A DNA stretch of 64,000 nucleotides. It comes from Flavobacterium chryseum (GTDB lineage: Bacteria; Bacteroidota; Bacteroidia; Flavobacteriales; Flavobacteriaceae). The position numbers were made by a program, and so were the translations under genes. Under the pieces are notes generated by a model that was not told the origin of the DNA, did not search any database, and was given only the letters and a program-made list of their open reading frames with translations. The DNA lies in NCBI RefSeq assembly GCF_004362015.1, contig NZ_SNWW01000003.1, positions 372,001-436,000 on the forward strand, given 5' to 3'. Below are positions 19,151 through 27,533 of this stretch, one piece after another; the stretch's first letter is position 1; every line of letters starts with the position of its first letter.

Positions 19151-19729
19151 TTAGAAGTTTTTAGAAACCCCAATGTTAAATGTTTTACCAAAATTAAAAT
19201 CGAAGTTTTTGTATTCTGGTCCGTTGTTGTCATAGTTTATTGTACCGTAATTTAAACCACCAATATTAAAGTTTAAACCAAAACCTTTTTTCATATCGAT
19301 GAAAAGTGCCGGTGTTATTCCAACATACATACCATCACCTTTAGCAGTTGTAGTAATTGGTCCTGCATACGTTCTGTCTTTTTCACTTTGAAAACCAGCT
19401 CCTAATTCAGCAAAGAATGAAAAAGTAGGGTTCAATGGAATAGTGTAACGTAAAAATGCACCTAATTTAGTCGTATTAAATCTGTCTTCGTTTGTTCCTT
19501 GTTTTGTTTTAGAAGAACCAAAAGAAGCCTCACCTCCAACAGTCCAGTTATCGTGAAATTGATATCCTACTTTAGGAGAAAAGTCAAATTCATTGTTTTT
19601 AACTTCATTATTACCAAGAGTTCTAGTTTCTGAAGAATAACCAATACTTCCACCAACTAAGATTGTTCCTTTTTGTGCACTCGCAAAGCTAACCATAGCT
19701 AATGCAAGAATAACTAACATTTTTTTCAT
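19151..19729 (-). CDS. Small outer-membrane beta-barrel protein (OmpW/OmpX-like)
   Basis: 192 aa with a clear signal peptide (MKKMLVILALAMVSFASAQ). The mature part is alternating amphipathic beta strands (GTILVGGSIGYSSET, VGYQFHDNWTVGGEASFGSS, FSFFAELGAGFQSE) and ends in Phe (VSKNF), typical of 8-stranded barrels. No specific ligand can be named. Monocistronic, with its own terminator. Confidence 0.85.
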   Translation of the reverse strand: MKKMLVILALAMVSFASAQKGTILVGGSIGYSSETRTLGNNEVKNNEFDFSPKVGYQFHDNWTVGGEASFGSSKTKQGTNEDRFNTTKLGAFLRYTIPLNPTFSFFAELGAGFQSEKDRTYAGPITTTAKGDGMYVGITPALFIDMKKGFGLNFNIGGLNYGTINYDNNGPEYKNFDFNFGKTFNIGVSKNF

Positions 19730-19848
19730 TGTAAATAATTTAAATTTAATATCCCTTTAACAATAACGATGCCGTGTGACTTGACCGTTAATATTTTTTT
19801 ATGATTTCTTTAGAAGGCAAAAATGTAGCAATCAAGAGTATTTCTGTT

Positions 19849-19856
19849 TACTTTTG
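19849..19856 (+). promoter_or_regulatory. Candidate -7 element for gldA
   Basis: TACTTTTG matches TAnnTTTG exactly and lies 16 bp before the gldA ATG. No clear -33 TTG at the usual distance. Confidence 0.45.
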
Positions 19857-19872
19857 TAGCAAATAAATAGTC

Positions 19873-20769
19873 ATGTCGATAGAAGTAAACAACATATCAA
19901 AAAGTTACGGATCTCAAAAAGCTTTGAACTCAATTTCGTTCTCTATTCAGAAAGGAGAAATCGTAGGATTTATAGGACCTAACGGAGCCGGAAAATCTAC
20001 CTTAATGAAAATTTTGACTACTTATTTATTGGCAGATGATGGCTCAGCCCTTGTAAATGGTCACGATGTCATGACAAACGCAAAAGCAGTTCAACGTTCC
20101 ATAGGTTATTTACCAGAACACAATCCGTTATATTTGGATTTGTATGTTCGTGAGTATTTGGCTTTTAATGCCGATGTTTATCAAGTTGCCAAATCAAGAA
20201 TTGAAGAAGTCATTCAACTGACAGGACTGACACCGGAAAGCCATAAAAAAATAAGTCAATTGTCTAAAGGATACCGCCAGCGTGTGGGACTTGCCAACGC
20301 TTTATTGCACAATCCTGATGTTTTAATTTTAGACGAACCAACTACTGGTCTGGATCCGAATCAGTTAATGGAAATTCGAAATGTAATTAAGAATGTTGGG
20401 AAAGATAAAACGGTTTTTCTTTCAACGCATATTATGCAGGAAGTTGAAGCGATTTGCGATCGTGTCATTATTATTGACAAAGGAGAAATTGTGGCTGACA
20501 AAAAATTAGACAATTTAGTAGCTGCAGGTTCTGAACAAGTGATTGAGGTTGAATTCGATTATCAGGTTGAAGAACAACTTTTGGCAAAACTGGAAAACAT
20601 TGCTTCATACAAAAACACCCACGACATGACTTGGGAACTAACTTTTGTTACTGAAAAAGACATGCGCCCGGCCATTTTTGATTTTGCTACTGCAAACGGA
20701 TTAAAAACACTACAACTGAATCAGAAAAATAAAAATCTTGAAGCTGTTTTTAGAGAAATTACTAAATAA
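19873..20769 (+). CDS. gldA: Gliding motility ABC transporter ATP-binding subunit GldA
   Basis: 298 aa ATPase of an ABC-2 type exporter; in F. johnsoniae GldA works with GldF and GldG in gliding motility. Walker A GPNGAGKST (35-43), signature LSKGYRQRVGLA (around 135) and Walker B LILDEPTTGLDP (around 156) are intact. The roughly 80-residue tail after the ATPase core (from about 220) is usual for this subfamily. The length and N-terminus (MSIEVNNISKSYGSQKAL) fit GldA. gldF and gldG are not in the window, which is normal because gldA is often separate. Followed by a strong terminator. Confidence 0.88.
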   Translation: MSIEVNNISKSYGSQKALNSISFSIQKGEIVGFIGPNGAGKSTLMKILTTYLLADDGSALVNGHDVMTNAKAVQRSIGYLPEHNPLYLDLYVREYLAFNADVYQVAKSRIEEVIQLTGLTPESHKKISQLSKGYRQRVGLANALLHNPDVLILDEPTTGLDPNQLMEIRNVIKNVGKDKTVFLSTHIMQEVEAICDRVIIIDKGEIVADKKLDNLVAAGSEQVIEVEFDYQVEEQLLAKLENIASYKNTHDMTWELTFVTEKDMRPAIFDFATANGLKTLQLNQKNKNLEAVFREITK

Positions 20770-20787
20770 GCTTAGGTTACAAATATT

Positions 20788-20826
20788 TAAAGCTCATTTG
20801 ATTCGTCAAATGAGCTTTAATTTTTT
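20788..20826. terminator. Bidirectional terminator between gldA and the DoxX-like gene
   Basis: Stem AAAGCTCATTTGA / TCAAATGAGCTTT with a TTCG loop, followed by a T run. Confidence 0.92.
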
Positions 20827-21589
20827 ACTTCATTATTGCCCTTAAATATATGGTAAACAATAATGATAAAACTAGTGCAGAAAATCGAAGTACATTTTTT
20901 AGCAATTTATTATTGATATTCAATGAAGGCAAATCCGACTTGGTTTTAAAAAAGAAGTCGACTAATTTTTTATAATCTAACAATAATAAAAACAAGACTC
21001 CGATCGTGAGTAAAACTGACTGCATGAGAGCGCCGGCATTCATATCGTAAAATACATTAATTAAAGTCAGATTTAAAAGTAGAGAAAACAAAATTATCGC
21101 TCCTGCAAGTACTGTTTGGCGAAACAATAACATGAAACCTCCGATAATCTGGATCGTTGCAATTATAATCCCGAAAGTATGCGAGTAACCAAAGTAAAAC
21201 CATGTAAGCCACTCACCTGTCTGTTGATTCATTGGCATTTGTGCGATTTCTGAAGGTACAATAAATTGAAGTCCATAAAACTTTTTCCAGCCAAAAGCCA
21301 TGATATTAAATGCGATGCAATACCGTATTGCGCCATACAAAAATCCATAAATTTTTATTGAATTGATTTTTTGTTTTCGCTCCAGCGAATGCCATATAAA
21401 AGGAAATAATACTGAAGCCAGTAAAGCAATTCCAATTACAGGAAAAACGAAAACAGGAGGCAGCCAGGGAATATTCCCTCCGTTACCTAACAATAAAAAT
21501 AAGGCTGAAAATTCGAGTCCAAATAATAAACAAGCACTGATCTTTTTTACAATTGAATTTGAAATTGGCGAAATTGGTTGTTCTGACAT
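20825..21589 (-). CDS. DoxX-like integral membrane protein
   Basis: 254 aa with about seven hydrophobic segments. The central part (FGWKKFYGLQF ... GYSHTFGIIIATIQIIGGFMLLFRQTVLAGAIILF) resembles the DoxX / MauE-like quinone-linked membrane fold. No catalytic residues can be assigned. It lies just downstream of an AraC-type membrane regulator gene on the same strand (about 95 bp apart), so the regulator may control it (inference). Confidence 0.65.
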   Translation of the reverse strand: MSEQPISPISNSIVKKISACLLFGLEFSALFLLLGNGGNIPWLPPVFVFPVIGIALLASVLFPFIWHSLERKQKINSIKIYGFLYGAIRYCIAFNIMAFGWKKFYGLQFIVPSEIAQMPMNQQTGEWLTWFYFGYSHTFGIIIATIQIIGGFMLLFRQTVLAGAIILFSLLLNLTLINVFYDMNAGALMQSVLLTIGVLFLLLLDYKKLVDFFFKTKSDLPSLNINNKLLKNVLRFSALVLSLLFTIYLRAIMK

Positions 21590-21685
21590 TTTGTTTCTTT
21601 TTTAAATTAATATTCAGCAAATTTGAATATTATTAAGAAACTGAATGTTCTGACGTATGTACCCGAACGTATTTTCGAATTATTT

Positions 21686-22798
21686 TCAGGTAATAATTGT
21701 ATTTGATTTTACAAAATCCCGGGGAGAAAGACCTGTATGTTTTTTGAAAGTTGTATTGAAAGTCGTTTTAGAATTAAATCCTGATTCATACGCAATACCC
21801 AAGATATTTAATTGATTGTATTTCTCAGACAATAGCATTTTTTTCGCCTCTTCTACGCGGTATTTATTTATAAAATTATAGAAATTATCACCATGTAACT
21901 GGTTAATAACAAAAGAGGTCTCGTTGCAGCTTGCATTCAGTTTCTTTGCTAATTTTGGCAGATTCAATTCATTATCCAAATACAACTTTTCAGCATTCAT
22001 AATCAATTTTAATTGAGTATCCAGCTCCATTAAGCGGGCTTCCGCCACTCTTTTTGGACTTTCGTTTTTTTGTTCTTTAATGCTTGACAAGTCTTCTAAA
22101 TCTTCTTTTGCAAAATCAAAAATTTCTTTTTGCTGCAACGAAAAGTAAGCAAGAAAAAAAACACTTATGAGGTATAATATTGGTGTGTAGGGAATTAAAT
22201 ATTTTAAATTAAAAAACACCAGATTAAGCCAGGCCAACAAAAGAAACAATATGATTACTAAAAAAGACCGTAACCAATAAAGATCAATTTTTTCTGTGAC
22301 TGACGAAAATCTGCGGATGTTTTTTATATGATTACGCAATATCATCCATGATAATATCCAATAAATGAATGTTTGAAAAGGTAAAGCAGTGCGAAGAATA
22401 AAAAATAAAATTGGTCGTGTTTCAGCACTAAACTCAAGATTTTGACCTGTTATAAAAAATGGAACTCTAAAGGCACAGAAAATTAAAAAAGGCAAAAAAT
22501 GCCATAAAATGTTTCTTTTAAAACCTTTCTCAAATGAGGTAAAATATAAAATACTGATATACAACAATGGAGCTGTTAAAAATCGTATCAGGCCAATTAG
22601 TTCAAATAAATTTGGATGTCGTAGATGAAAATCCTGATAATACAGCGGAATTTCAATCATGGCAACGCCAATCGTCAATACAAATAAACCGAGATATCGA
22701 TTTGCAATTACATTTACTTTTCGGGGCTGCACAATAAGTAGAAAGCCCAGCAAAAATGTAGCACCCGCAGTAAGTTCTATAATAACCGGAGAATTCAT
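21686..22798 (-). CDS. AraC-family regulator with N-terminal membrane domain
   Basis: 370 aa. Residues 1-210 hold seven or eight membrane segments. A linker with charged helix follows (EDLSSIKEQKNESPKR), then an AraC-type double helix-turn-helix (LPKLAKKLNASCNETSFVI ... ILGIAYESGFNSKTTFNTTF ... TGLSPRDF). This architecture is common in Bacteroidetes and couples a membrane sensor to DNA binding; the ligand is unknown. Located between the DoxX-like gene and the PLP decarboxylase gene, all on the minus strand. Confidence 0.88.
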   Translation of the reverse strand: MNSPVIIELTAGATFLLGFLLIVQPRKVNVIANRYLGLFVLTIGVAMIEIPLYYQDFHLRHPNLFELIGLIRFLTAPLLYISILYFTSFEKGFKRNILWHFLPFLIFCAFRVPFFITGQNLEFSAETRPILFFILRTALPFQTFIYWILSWMILRNHIKNIRRFSSVTEKIDLYWLRSFLVIILFLLLAWLNLVFFNLKYLIPYTPILYLISVFFLAYFSLQQKEIFDFAKEDLEDLSSIKEQKNESPKRVAEARLMELDTQLKLIMNAEKLYLDNELNLPKLAKKLNASCNETSFVINQLHGDNFYNFINKYRVEEAKKMLLSEKYNQLNILGIAYESGFNSKTTFNTTFKKHTGLSPRDFVKSNTIIT

Positions 22799-22867
22799 CT
22801 GTTAATTATCTTGGTTAGAATCAAATGTAAATAATATACTTTAATCTCTTATTGATAAGGTGACGAA

Positions 22868-24274
22868 TTAATTTAATTGTGATAAAATGACCTTCATCTC
22901 GTCGATTACTGTTTTAATATCATTTTCATTTGTTCGCCAGTTTACAAATGAAGCTCTGATTCCTTTACGATTTTGATAAACCGTTGGTGTCATAAAAACT
23001 TTTCCCGTATCATTTAAAGCGGTCAAAAATTGAGAAACTTTCTCCTGATTATGATCGCCTTTTAAAGTGAAACAGACATTATTTAAGCGAATTGGAGCCA
23101 GAAGTTCAAAATTACCGTCTTTTAGAAGTTCGTTTCCAAAAAGCTGCGCCAATGAAACACTCGTTTCTATAATATCCTGAAAACCTTTTTTACCATACGC
23201 CAATAAAGAAAACCAAACCGGCAAAGCTCTCAAACGTCTTGAATTTTCAGGCAGTACATTTAAGTAATTGAAATTTTCTAACGGATTTCCTAAATACGGC
23301 GCATTTGAGTTTTGAAAAGTTTCTACCTGTAAATTTGTATGCTCTTTTTTAATCAAATAAAAAGCACTTTCATAAGGCACATTCAGCCATTTATGACAAT
23401 CTATCGTGATACTGTCCGCTCCTTCCCAGCCTTCTGTAAGATGTTTAAATTTATCTGAAACAGCTGCAAAGCCACCAAAAGCCGCATCAATATGCCACCA
23501 GAATTTGTATTTTTCTTTTAGTTTTGAGATTGCAGTAAAATCATCAAAATCTGCCGTATTAACCGTTCCTGCACTTGAAATTAAAATAAAAGGTTTCCCG
23601 TTTAAGGTTTGAATATTTTGCTCTAAATCGGCAATATCAATAGCTTCACGATTGCCTTCGATAGTTTTAATTGTTGTATAATTCTGACTTCCAATTCCCA
23701 ACATTGCCAATGTCTTAATTGATGAAGAATGTGGAGTTGCCGTCAATATATTGATCTTTTCTGAAATTCCGTTTTTCGCGAAATCTTTCCCTAATTGGTT
23801 TCCGAACCATTGTCTGGCAACGCCTAAACACGTAAAATTGGACATGGTTGCGCCCGTTACGAATCCGCCTAAAAATGAAGTTGGTAACTCTAATAATTGC
23901 AATAATAAATGGATTGTCTCAAATTCTATTAATGCCGAAACTCCTCCTTGCGCCTTTATAGCCTGGGCATTTTGATCGTAAACAGAAGCCAGCCAATCAC
24001 CCACAATTGATGCAGGAGTTGAACCTCCGGTAACAAATCCCCAATATCTTGGGCCCGGAGATGAAACTAATAGTGGAGCCAATCGCTCATTAAATTCTTT
24101 TAAAGCTTCTAATGAACCTAGACCTAATTCGTTTAAATCACGATTGGGATCAATTGTATTTTTATTTGAAGTTGGAATGTTTTCTAAATTATTCAAAAAA
24201 CCAATTCCCTGTTGTTTTGCTTTTTCTAAGATATTTTCGAAATCGTTTAAATCTTGTTGAAGTATTGAATTCAT
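22868..24274 (-). CDS. PLP-dependent group II amino-acid decarboxylase
   Basis: 468 aa. Fold type I PLP decarboxylase (aromatic-L-amino-acid / glutamate / diaminobutyrate family). The PLP lysine is in ITIDCHKWLNVPYE, the ring-stacking region in ATPHSSSIKT, and the Asp that holds the pyridine nitrogen in WWHIDAAFGGFA. The substrate cannot be decided from sequence alone. The neighbouring symporter of the dicarboxylate/amino acid:cation family (77 bp upstream on the same strand) suggests uptake of an acidic or related amino acid that is then decarboxylated (inference). Confidence 0.9.
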   Translation of the reverse strand: MNSILQQDLNDFENILEKAKQQGIGFLNNLENIPTSNKNTIDPNRDLNELGLGSLEALKEFNERLAPLLVSSPGPRYWGFVTGGSTPASIVGDWLASVYDQNAQAIKAQGGVSALIEFETIHLLLQLLELPTSFLGGFVTGATMSNFTCLGVARQWFGNQLGKDFAKNGISEKINILTATPHSSSIKTLAMLGIGSQNYTTIKTIEGNREAIDIADLEQNIQTLNGKPFILISSAGTVNTADFDDFTAISKLKEKYKFWWHIDAAFGGFAAVSDKFKHLTEGWEGADSITIDCHKWLNVPYESAFYLIKKEHTNLQVETFQNSNAPYLGNPLENFNYLNVLPENSRRLRALPVWFSLLAYGKKGFQDIIETSVSLAQLFGNELLKDGNFELLAPIRLNNVCFTLKGDHNQEKVSQFLTALNDTGKVFMTPTVYQNRKGIRASFVNWRTNENDIKTVIDEMKVILSQLN

Positions 24275-24349
24275 AATATATTTAATTGGGTTTCACGCAG
24301 ATTCTGCTGATAGAGCAGATTTATTTTAATTATATGAAGAAAATTTATG

Positions 24350-25573
24350 CTACCATTTCGTTTTTTCAGAAAACCGGGCAACCATCATCGAAGAGATTAC
24401 ATCGCCATTTGCATTTAACAGAGTTGCAATTGGGTCGACTAAAGTTCCTAAAATCATGGCTACCGGCAAAGCTTGTTCCATTGGTAAACCATAAACGGTA
24501 ATGGCTAAAATTTCTCCAATATAACCTCCATTTGGAATTCCGCCTTCTACAATTGAAACAATTACGGTAATTCCCAATGCTAAAAGTATCGTTGATGGGT
24601 GAGTAAAATCTTTTCCGAACATAGCAAAAAGAAAAGTGATTTTTAAGATGGATGACATACTGGAACCGTCTTTATGCAAAGGTCCACCAAGTGGAATAAC
24701 CAGATTGCGAACGTGTTTTGGAATGCCCATTTTTTCAGCCGCAGCTAAATTTGCCGGAATTGTGGCAATACTGCTGCAGGTTCCGACTGCTGTTAAAGAC
24801 GGCGTAATATTATTGCTCCAAAAAACTTTAAAAGCTCTTTTTCCGCCAGCAACTAGTGCGTATAAACTGAAAAACACAAAGAAATAGAAGATACAGGCAG
24901 CATAATAAACTGCCATAGGTTTCGCGTAAACTCCAAACAATTGCGGTCCGAAAACACCAACCTGATAAGCAAAATAAGCTCCTAAACCAATCGGTGCTAA
25001 TTTCATTATGAGGTTTAAAAGTTGTTTCATGACTTCGTTTCCGGAATCCAGAAAACTCTTAAAAGCATTTCCTTTTTCTCCAGATTGAAGTGTAGCAAAT
25101 CCGATTAAAAAAGAAAATATTATAAGTGCCAGCATACTTTTTCGTGATAATAATTCGAAGAAATCATTTACTGTAACCAGCTTAGCAATTTGATCTCCAA
25201 CCGATCCTGATTTAATGTTTTCAAACGGAACTTTCGTAATCGCTATATCCTGATGAATGGGAAAAAGATAAACGGCAAAAATCATTACAATTGCCGAAAT
25301 AAGAATTGTTGTTAGAAAAACCAATACCATTACAACAAAAAGTTTTCCTAATTTTTCTGTTCTTTCCAGATTGGCAATTGAAGAACCGATTGTAAAAAAG
25401 ATAAGCGGAATTATGGCCGTAAAAAGTAAGTTCAGAAATATATCGCCAATTGGTTTTATTACCAAAACTTTTTCTCCAAATACTAATCCAAAAATGCTTC
25501 CTACTATAATACCACCAAGCAGTAAAAGTATGCTGCTGTAATTTTTTAAAAAATTGATTTTTTTAACTTCCAT
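24350..25573 (-). CDS. Dicarboxylate/amino acid:cation symporter (DAACS, GltP-like)
   Basis: 407 aa, about eight transmembrane helices plus re-entrant loops. Family features include the serine-rich re-entrant loop (TAVGTCSSIATIPAN), the following HKDGSSM segment and the late motif with GGIPNGGYIGE. It imports glutamate, aspartate or C4-dicarboxylates with protons or sodium. Same strand and just upstream of the decarboxylase, likely one transcript. Confidence 0.92.
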   Translation of the reverse strand: MEVKKINFLKNYSSILLLLGGIIVGSIFGLVFGEKVLVIKPIGDIFLNLLFTAIIPLIFFTIGSSIANLERTEKLGKLFVVMVLVFLTTILISAIVMIFAVYLFPIHQDIAITKVPFENIKSGSVGDQIAKLVTVNDFFELLSRKSMLALIIFSFLIGFATLQSGEKGNAFKSFLDSGNEVMKQLLNLIMKLAPIGLGAYFAYQVGVFGPQLFGVYAKPMAVYYAACIFYFFVFFSLYALVAGGKRAFKVFWSNNITPSLTAVGTCSSIATIPANLAAAEKMGIPKHVRNLVIPLGGPLHKDGSSMSSILKITFLFAMFGKDFTHPSTILLALGITVIVSIVEGGIPNGGYIGEILAITVYGLPMEQALPVAMILGTLVDPIATLLNANGDVISSMMVARFSEKTKW

Positions 25574-25678
25574 AATTAAATAGATTATATAGGATTTAGA
25601 CTTACAATTACAACTTCAGATAAAAATCAATTAAATTAATCAAAAAAAGAGTTCTAAAATTTTTGTTGTTACTTTTTG

Positions 25679-26332
25679 TTACTTTACAAGAACTAAAGTA
25701 GTAAAAGCTCTGTCGACTAATTCTCCGGTTTTGGTTTTTACTTTTTCTATTAAAGTTTCTTTATTTACTATCTTAAAAAGTGTTTTCTCAACTAATTTCT
25801 CTGCTTTTTTGGTATCGTAGAGTTCAAATTCATATTGAGTAAACGGTAGCTGTTTCATGAAACTTTCTTCGGCAAATGTAACGCAAAAAATTCCTTTTTG
25901 TAATAAAATTCTATATATTTCTGAAAGCATTTTTTCAGGATCCTCCCAAAAATAAATGGTATTTACTGTGAATATTTTATCGAAAGAAACATCCTGAAAT
26001 GGAATTATATTTCCATCATATAAGGAAAAGTGAGCCTGTTTTTGAGTAACAAATTTTTGATTAATTTGCTGTGCTTCCTTAAACATTAGTTCAGACAATT
26101 CAAGTCCATAATACTGTAAATCTGAAGCTTGCTGCAAAACATATTCTAAATGTCCGGCATTTCCGTGACCGATTTCTAAAATTTTATTTCCGTCAGCAAT
26201 ATTTAGATTTTGAACAGAATGGCGTGTCATATTGATGTTTGTTTCGTGCATCATATTTGCCATTTCAATTCCCTTTTCTCCCGTGGGATTTTTTAATTGA
26301 GATGCTATTGCTTGTAATTCTTCTTTTTTCAT
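25679..26332 (-). CDS. Class I SAM-dependent methyltransferase
   Basis: 217 aa. Motif I ILEIGHGNAGHLEYVL (around 49-64) and a Methyltransf_11-type core (FDKIFTVNTIYFWEDPEKML) are visible. Substrate unknown; small-molecule or lipid methyltransferases of the UbiE type look like this. Ends 106 bp after the symporter start region and begins just downstream of a long inverted repeat element. Confidence 0.85.
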   Translation of the reverse strand: MKKEELQAIASQLKNPTGEKGIEMANMMHETNINMTRHSVQNLNIADGNKILEIGHGNAGHLEYVLQQASDLQYYGLELSELMFKEAQQINQKFVTQKQAHFSLYDGNIIPFQDVSFDKIFTVNTIYFWEDPEKMLSEIYRILLQKGIFCVTFAEESFMKQLPFTQYEFELYDTKKAEKLVEKTLFKIVNKETLIEKVKTKTGELVDRAFTTLVLVK

Positions 26333-26376
26333 AATGTTTTAAATTCCAATATTTAAAATTCCAAATTCCAAGCTTT

Positions 26377-26480
26377 TTTGTCATTTCGACGGAGGAGAAA
26401 TCACACTAGAAACTCCACACAGAAAATCGTCATTCTTTGTCGAATCCCGAGTGTGATTTCTCCTCCGTCGAAATGACAAA
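26377..26480. repeat. Long inverted repeat element (104 bp), copy 1
   Basis: Two perfect 31-bp inverted arms (26377-26407 and 26450-26480; core GTCATTTCGACGGAGGAG) separated by 42 nt. A second copy at 45406-45505 has the same arms and a related 42-nt centre. Non-coding; a MITE-like or structured-RNA intergenic repeat between metF and the methyltransferase gene. Confidence 0.85.
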
Positions 26481-26495
26481 CTTTGAACTTTAACT

Positions 26496-27452
26496 CTAAA
26501 AAAGATGACTCGCTATCTGACGGATATTCTCTGATTTTCCCATAGAATAATAATGCAAAACCGGAACACCTGCAGCTTTTAACTCTAAAGATTGTTGAAT
26601 TGCCCATTCAATTCCCACTTGTCTGATTTCTGCATTATTCTTGCAGGAATCTACAGCATGAATTAAATCTTCGGGTAAATCGATACGGAAAATTTGTGGC
26701 AAAACCTGTAAATGTCTTTGAACAGCAATTGGTTTTATTCCCGGAATAATAGGAATTGTGATTCCCATTTCTCTCGCTTTTTCTACAAAATTAAAATATT
26801 TTGCATTGTCGAAAAACATTTGTGTAACCACATAATCAGCTCCGGCATCTACTTTTTCTTTCAGTCTTTTTAGATCTGATTGTAACGATGGAGACTCTAA
26901 ATGTTTCTCCGGATAACCTGCAACACCAATACAAAAATCAGCTCTGTTATCAGCATCCATAACTTCATGCAGGTATTTACCCTGATTTAATAAACTAATT
27001 TGTTTCACCAAATCAACAGCATAATCATTTCCTCCGGCTTTTGGCATGAAATATTGTTCGTCTTTCATGGCATCACCACGCAAAGCCATCACATTGTCGA
27101 TTCCAAGATAGTTACAATCTACCAAAAGATATTCTGTTTCTTCCTTTGTAAATCCACCGCAAAGTACGTGCGGAACCGTATCTACATTATATTTATGTTT
27201 TATAGAAGCGCAAATTCCAAGCGTTCCCGGACGCATACGAGTCAGTTTTTTATCCAAAAGACCGTTGCCTTTATCGATATAAATATACTCTTCGCGAGAA
27301 GTTGTGACATCAATAAACGGAGGTTTAAACTCCATCAACGGATCGATATTATCGTACAATTCCTGGATGCTTTTCCCCTTCTGAGGCGGAATAATTTCAA
27401 ATGAGAATAATGTATTTCCTTTGGCGTTTTCTATATGTTCTGTTACTTTCAT
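26496..27452 (-). CDS. metF: Methylenetetrahydrofolate reductase
   Basis: 318 aa FAD-dependent TIM-barrel enzyme that reduces 5,10-methylene-THF to 5-methyl-THF, the methyl donor for MetH and MetE. Motifs: FEIIPPQKG (catalytic Glu near the N-terminus), VTTSREEY, IDNVMALRGD and DYVVTQMFFDN. Directly downstream of the large metH half (82 bp) on the same strand, so probably part of the SAM-I-controlled metH operon. Confidence 0.96.
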   Translation of the reverse strand: MKVTEHIENAKGNTLFSFEIIPPQKGKSIQELYDNIDPLMEFKPPFIDVTTSREEYIYIDKGNGLLDKKLTRMRPGTLGICASIKHKYNVDTVPHVLCGGFTKEETEYLLVDCNYLGIDNVMALRGDAMKDEQYFMPKAGGNDYAVDLVKQISLLNQGKYLHEVMDADNRADFCIGVAGYPEKHLESPSLQSDLKRLKEKVDAGADYVVTQMFFDNAKYFNFVEKAREMGITIPIIPGIKPIAVQRHLQVLPQIFRIDLPEDLIHAVDSCKNNAEIRQVGIEWAIQQSLELKAAGVPVLHYYSMGKSENIRQIASHLF

Positions 27453-27533
27453 TTTAAGTCTTAAAGTTTGAATGTCGAAAGTCGAAAGTCATGCCCTTTG
27501 AGACTTTATGACTTTTGACTTTATGACTATGTT
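27453..27533 (-). repeat. Word-repeat spacer between metH (C-terminal half) and metF
   Basis: On the gene strand it is built from AAAGTCATAAAGTC and GACTTTCGACTTTCGAC words ahead of the metF ATG. It belongs with other degenerate word-repeat leaders in the window. Confidence 0.6.

Noticed and set aside
18827..19233. Two ORFs (about 80-100 codons) after metE
   Set aside because: They cover the metE terminator, a repeat element and a second terminator, or overlap the beta-barrel gene; no coding signal.
24286..24345. Short CAGATT/GCTGATAGAGCAG repeat after the symporter
   Set aside because: Small imperfect repeats without a second clear copy in the window.
26401..26607. 68-codon minus ORF
   Set aside because: Made largely of the long inverted repeat and the metF 3' end in another frame.
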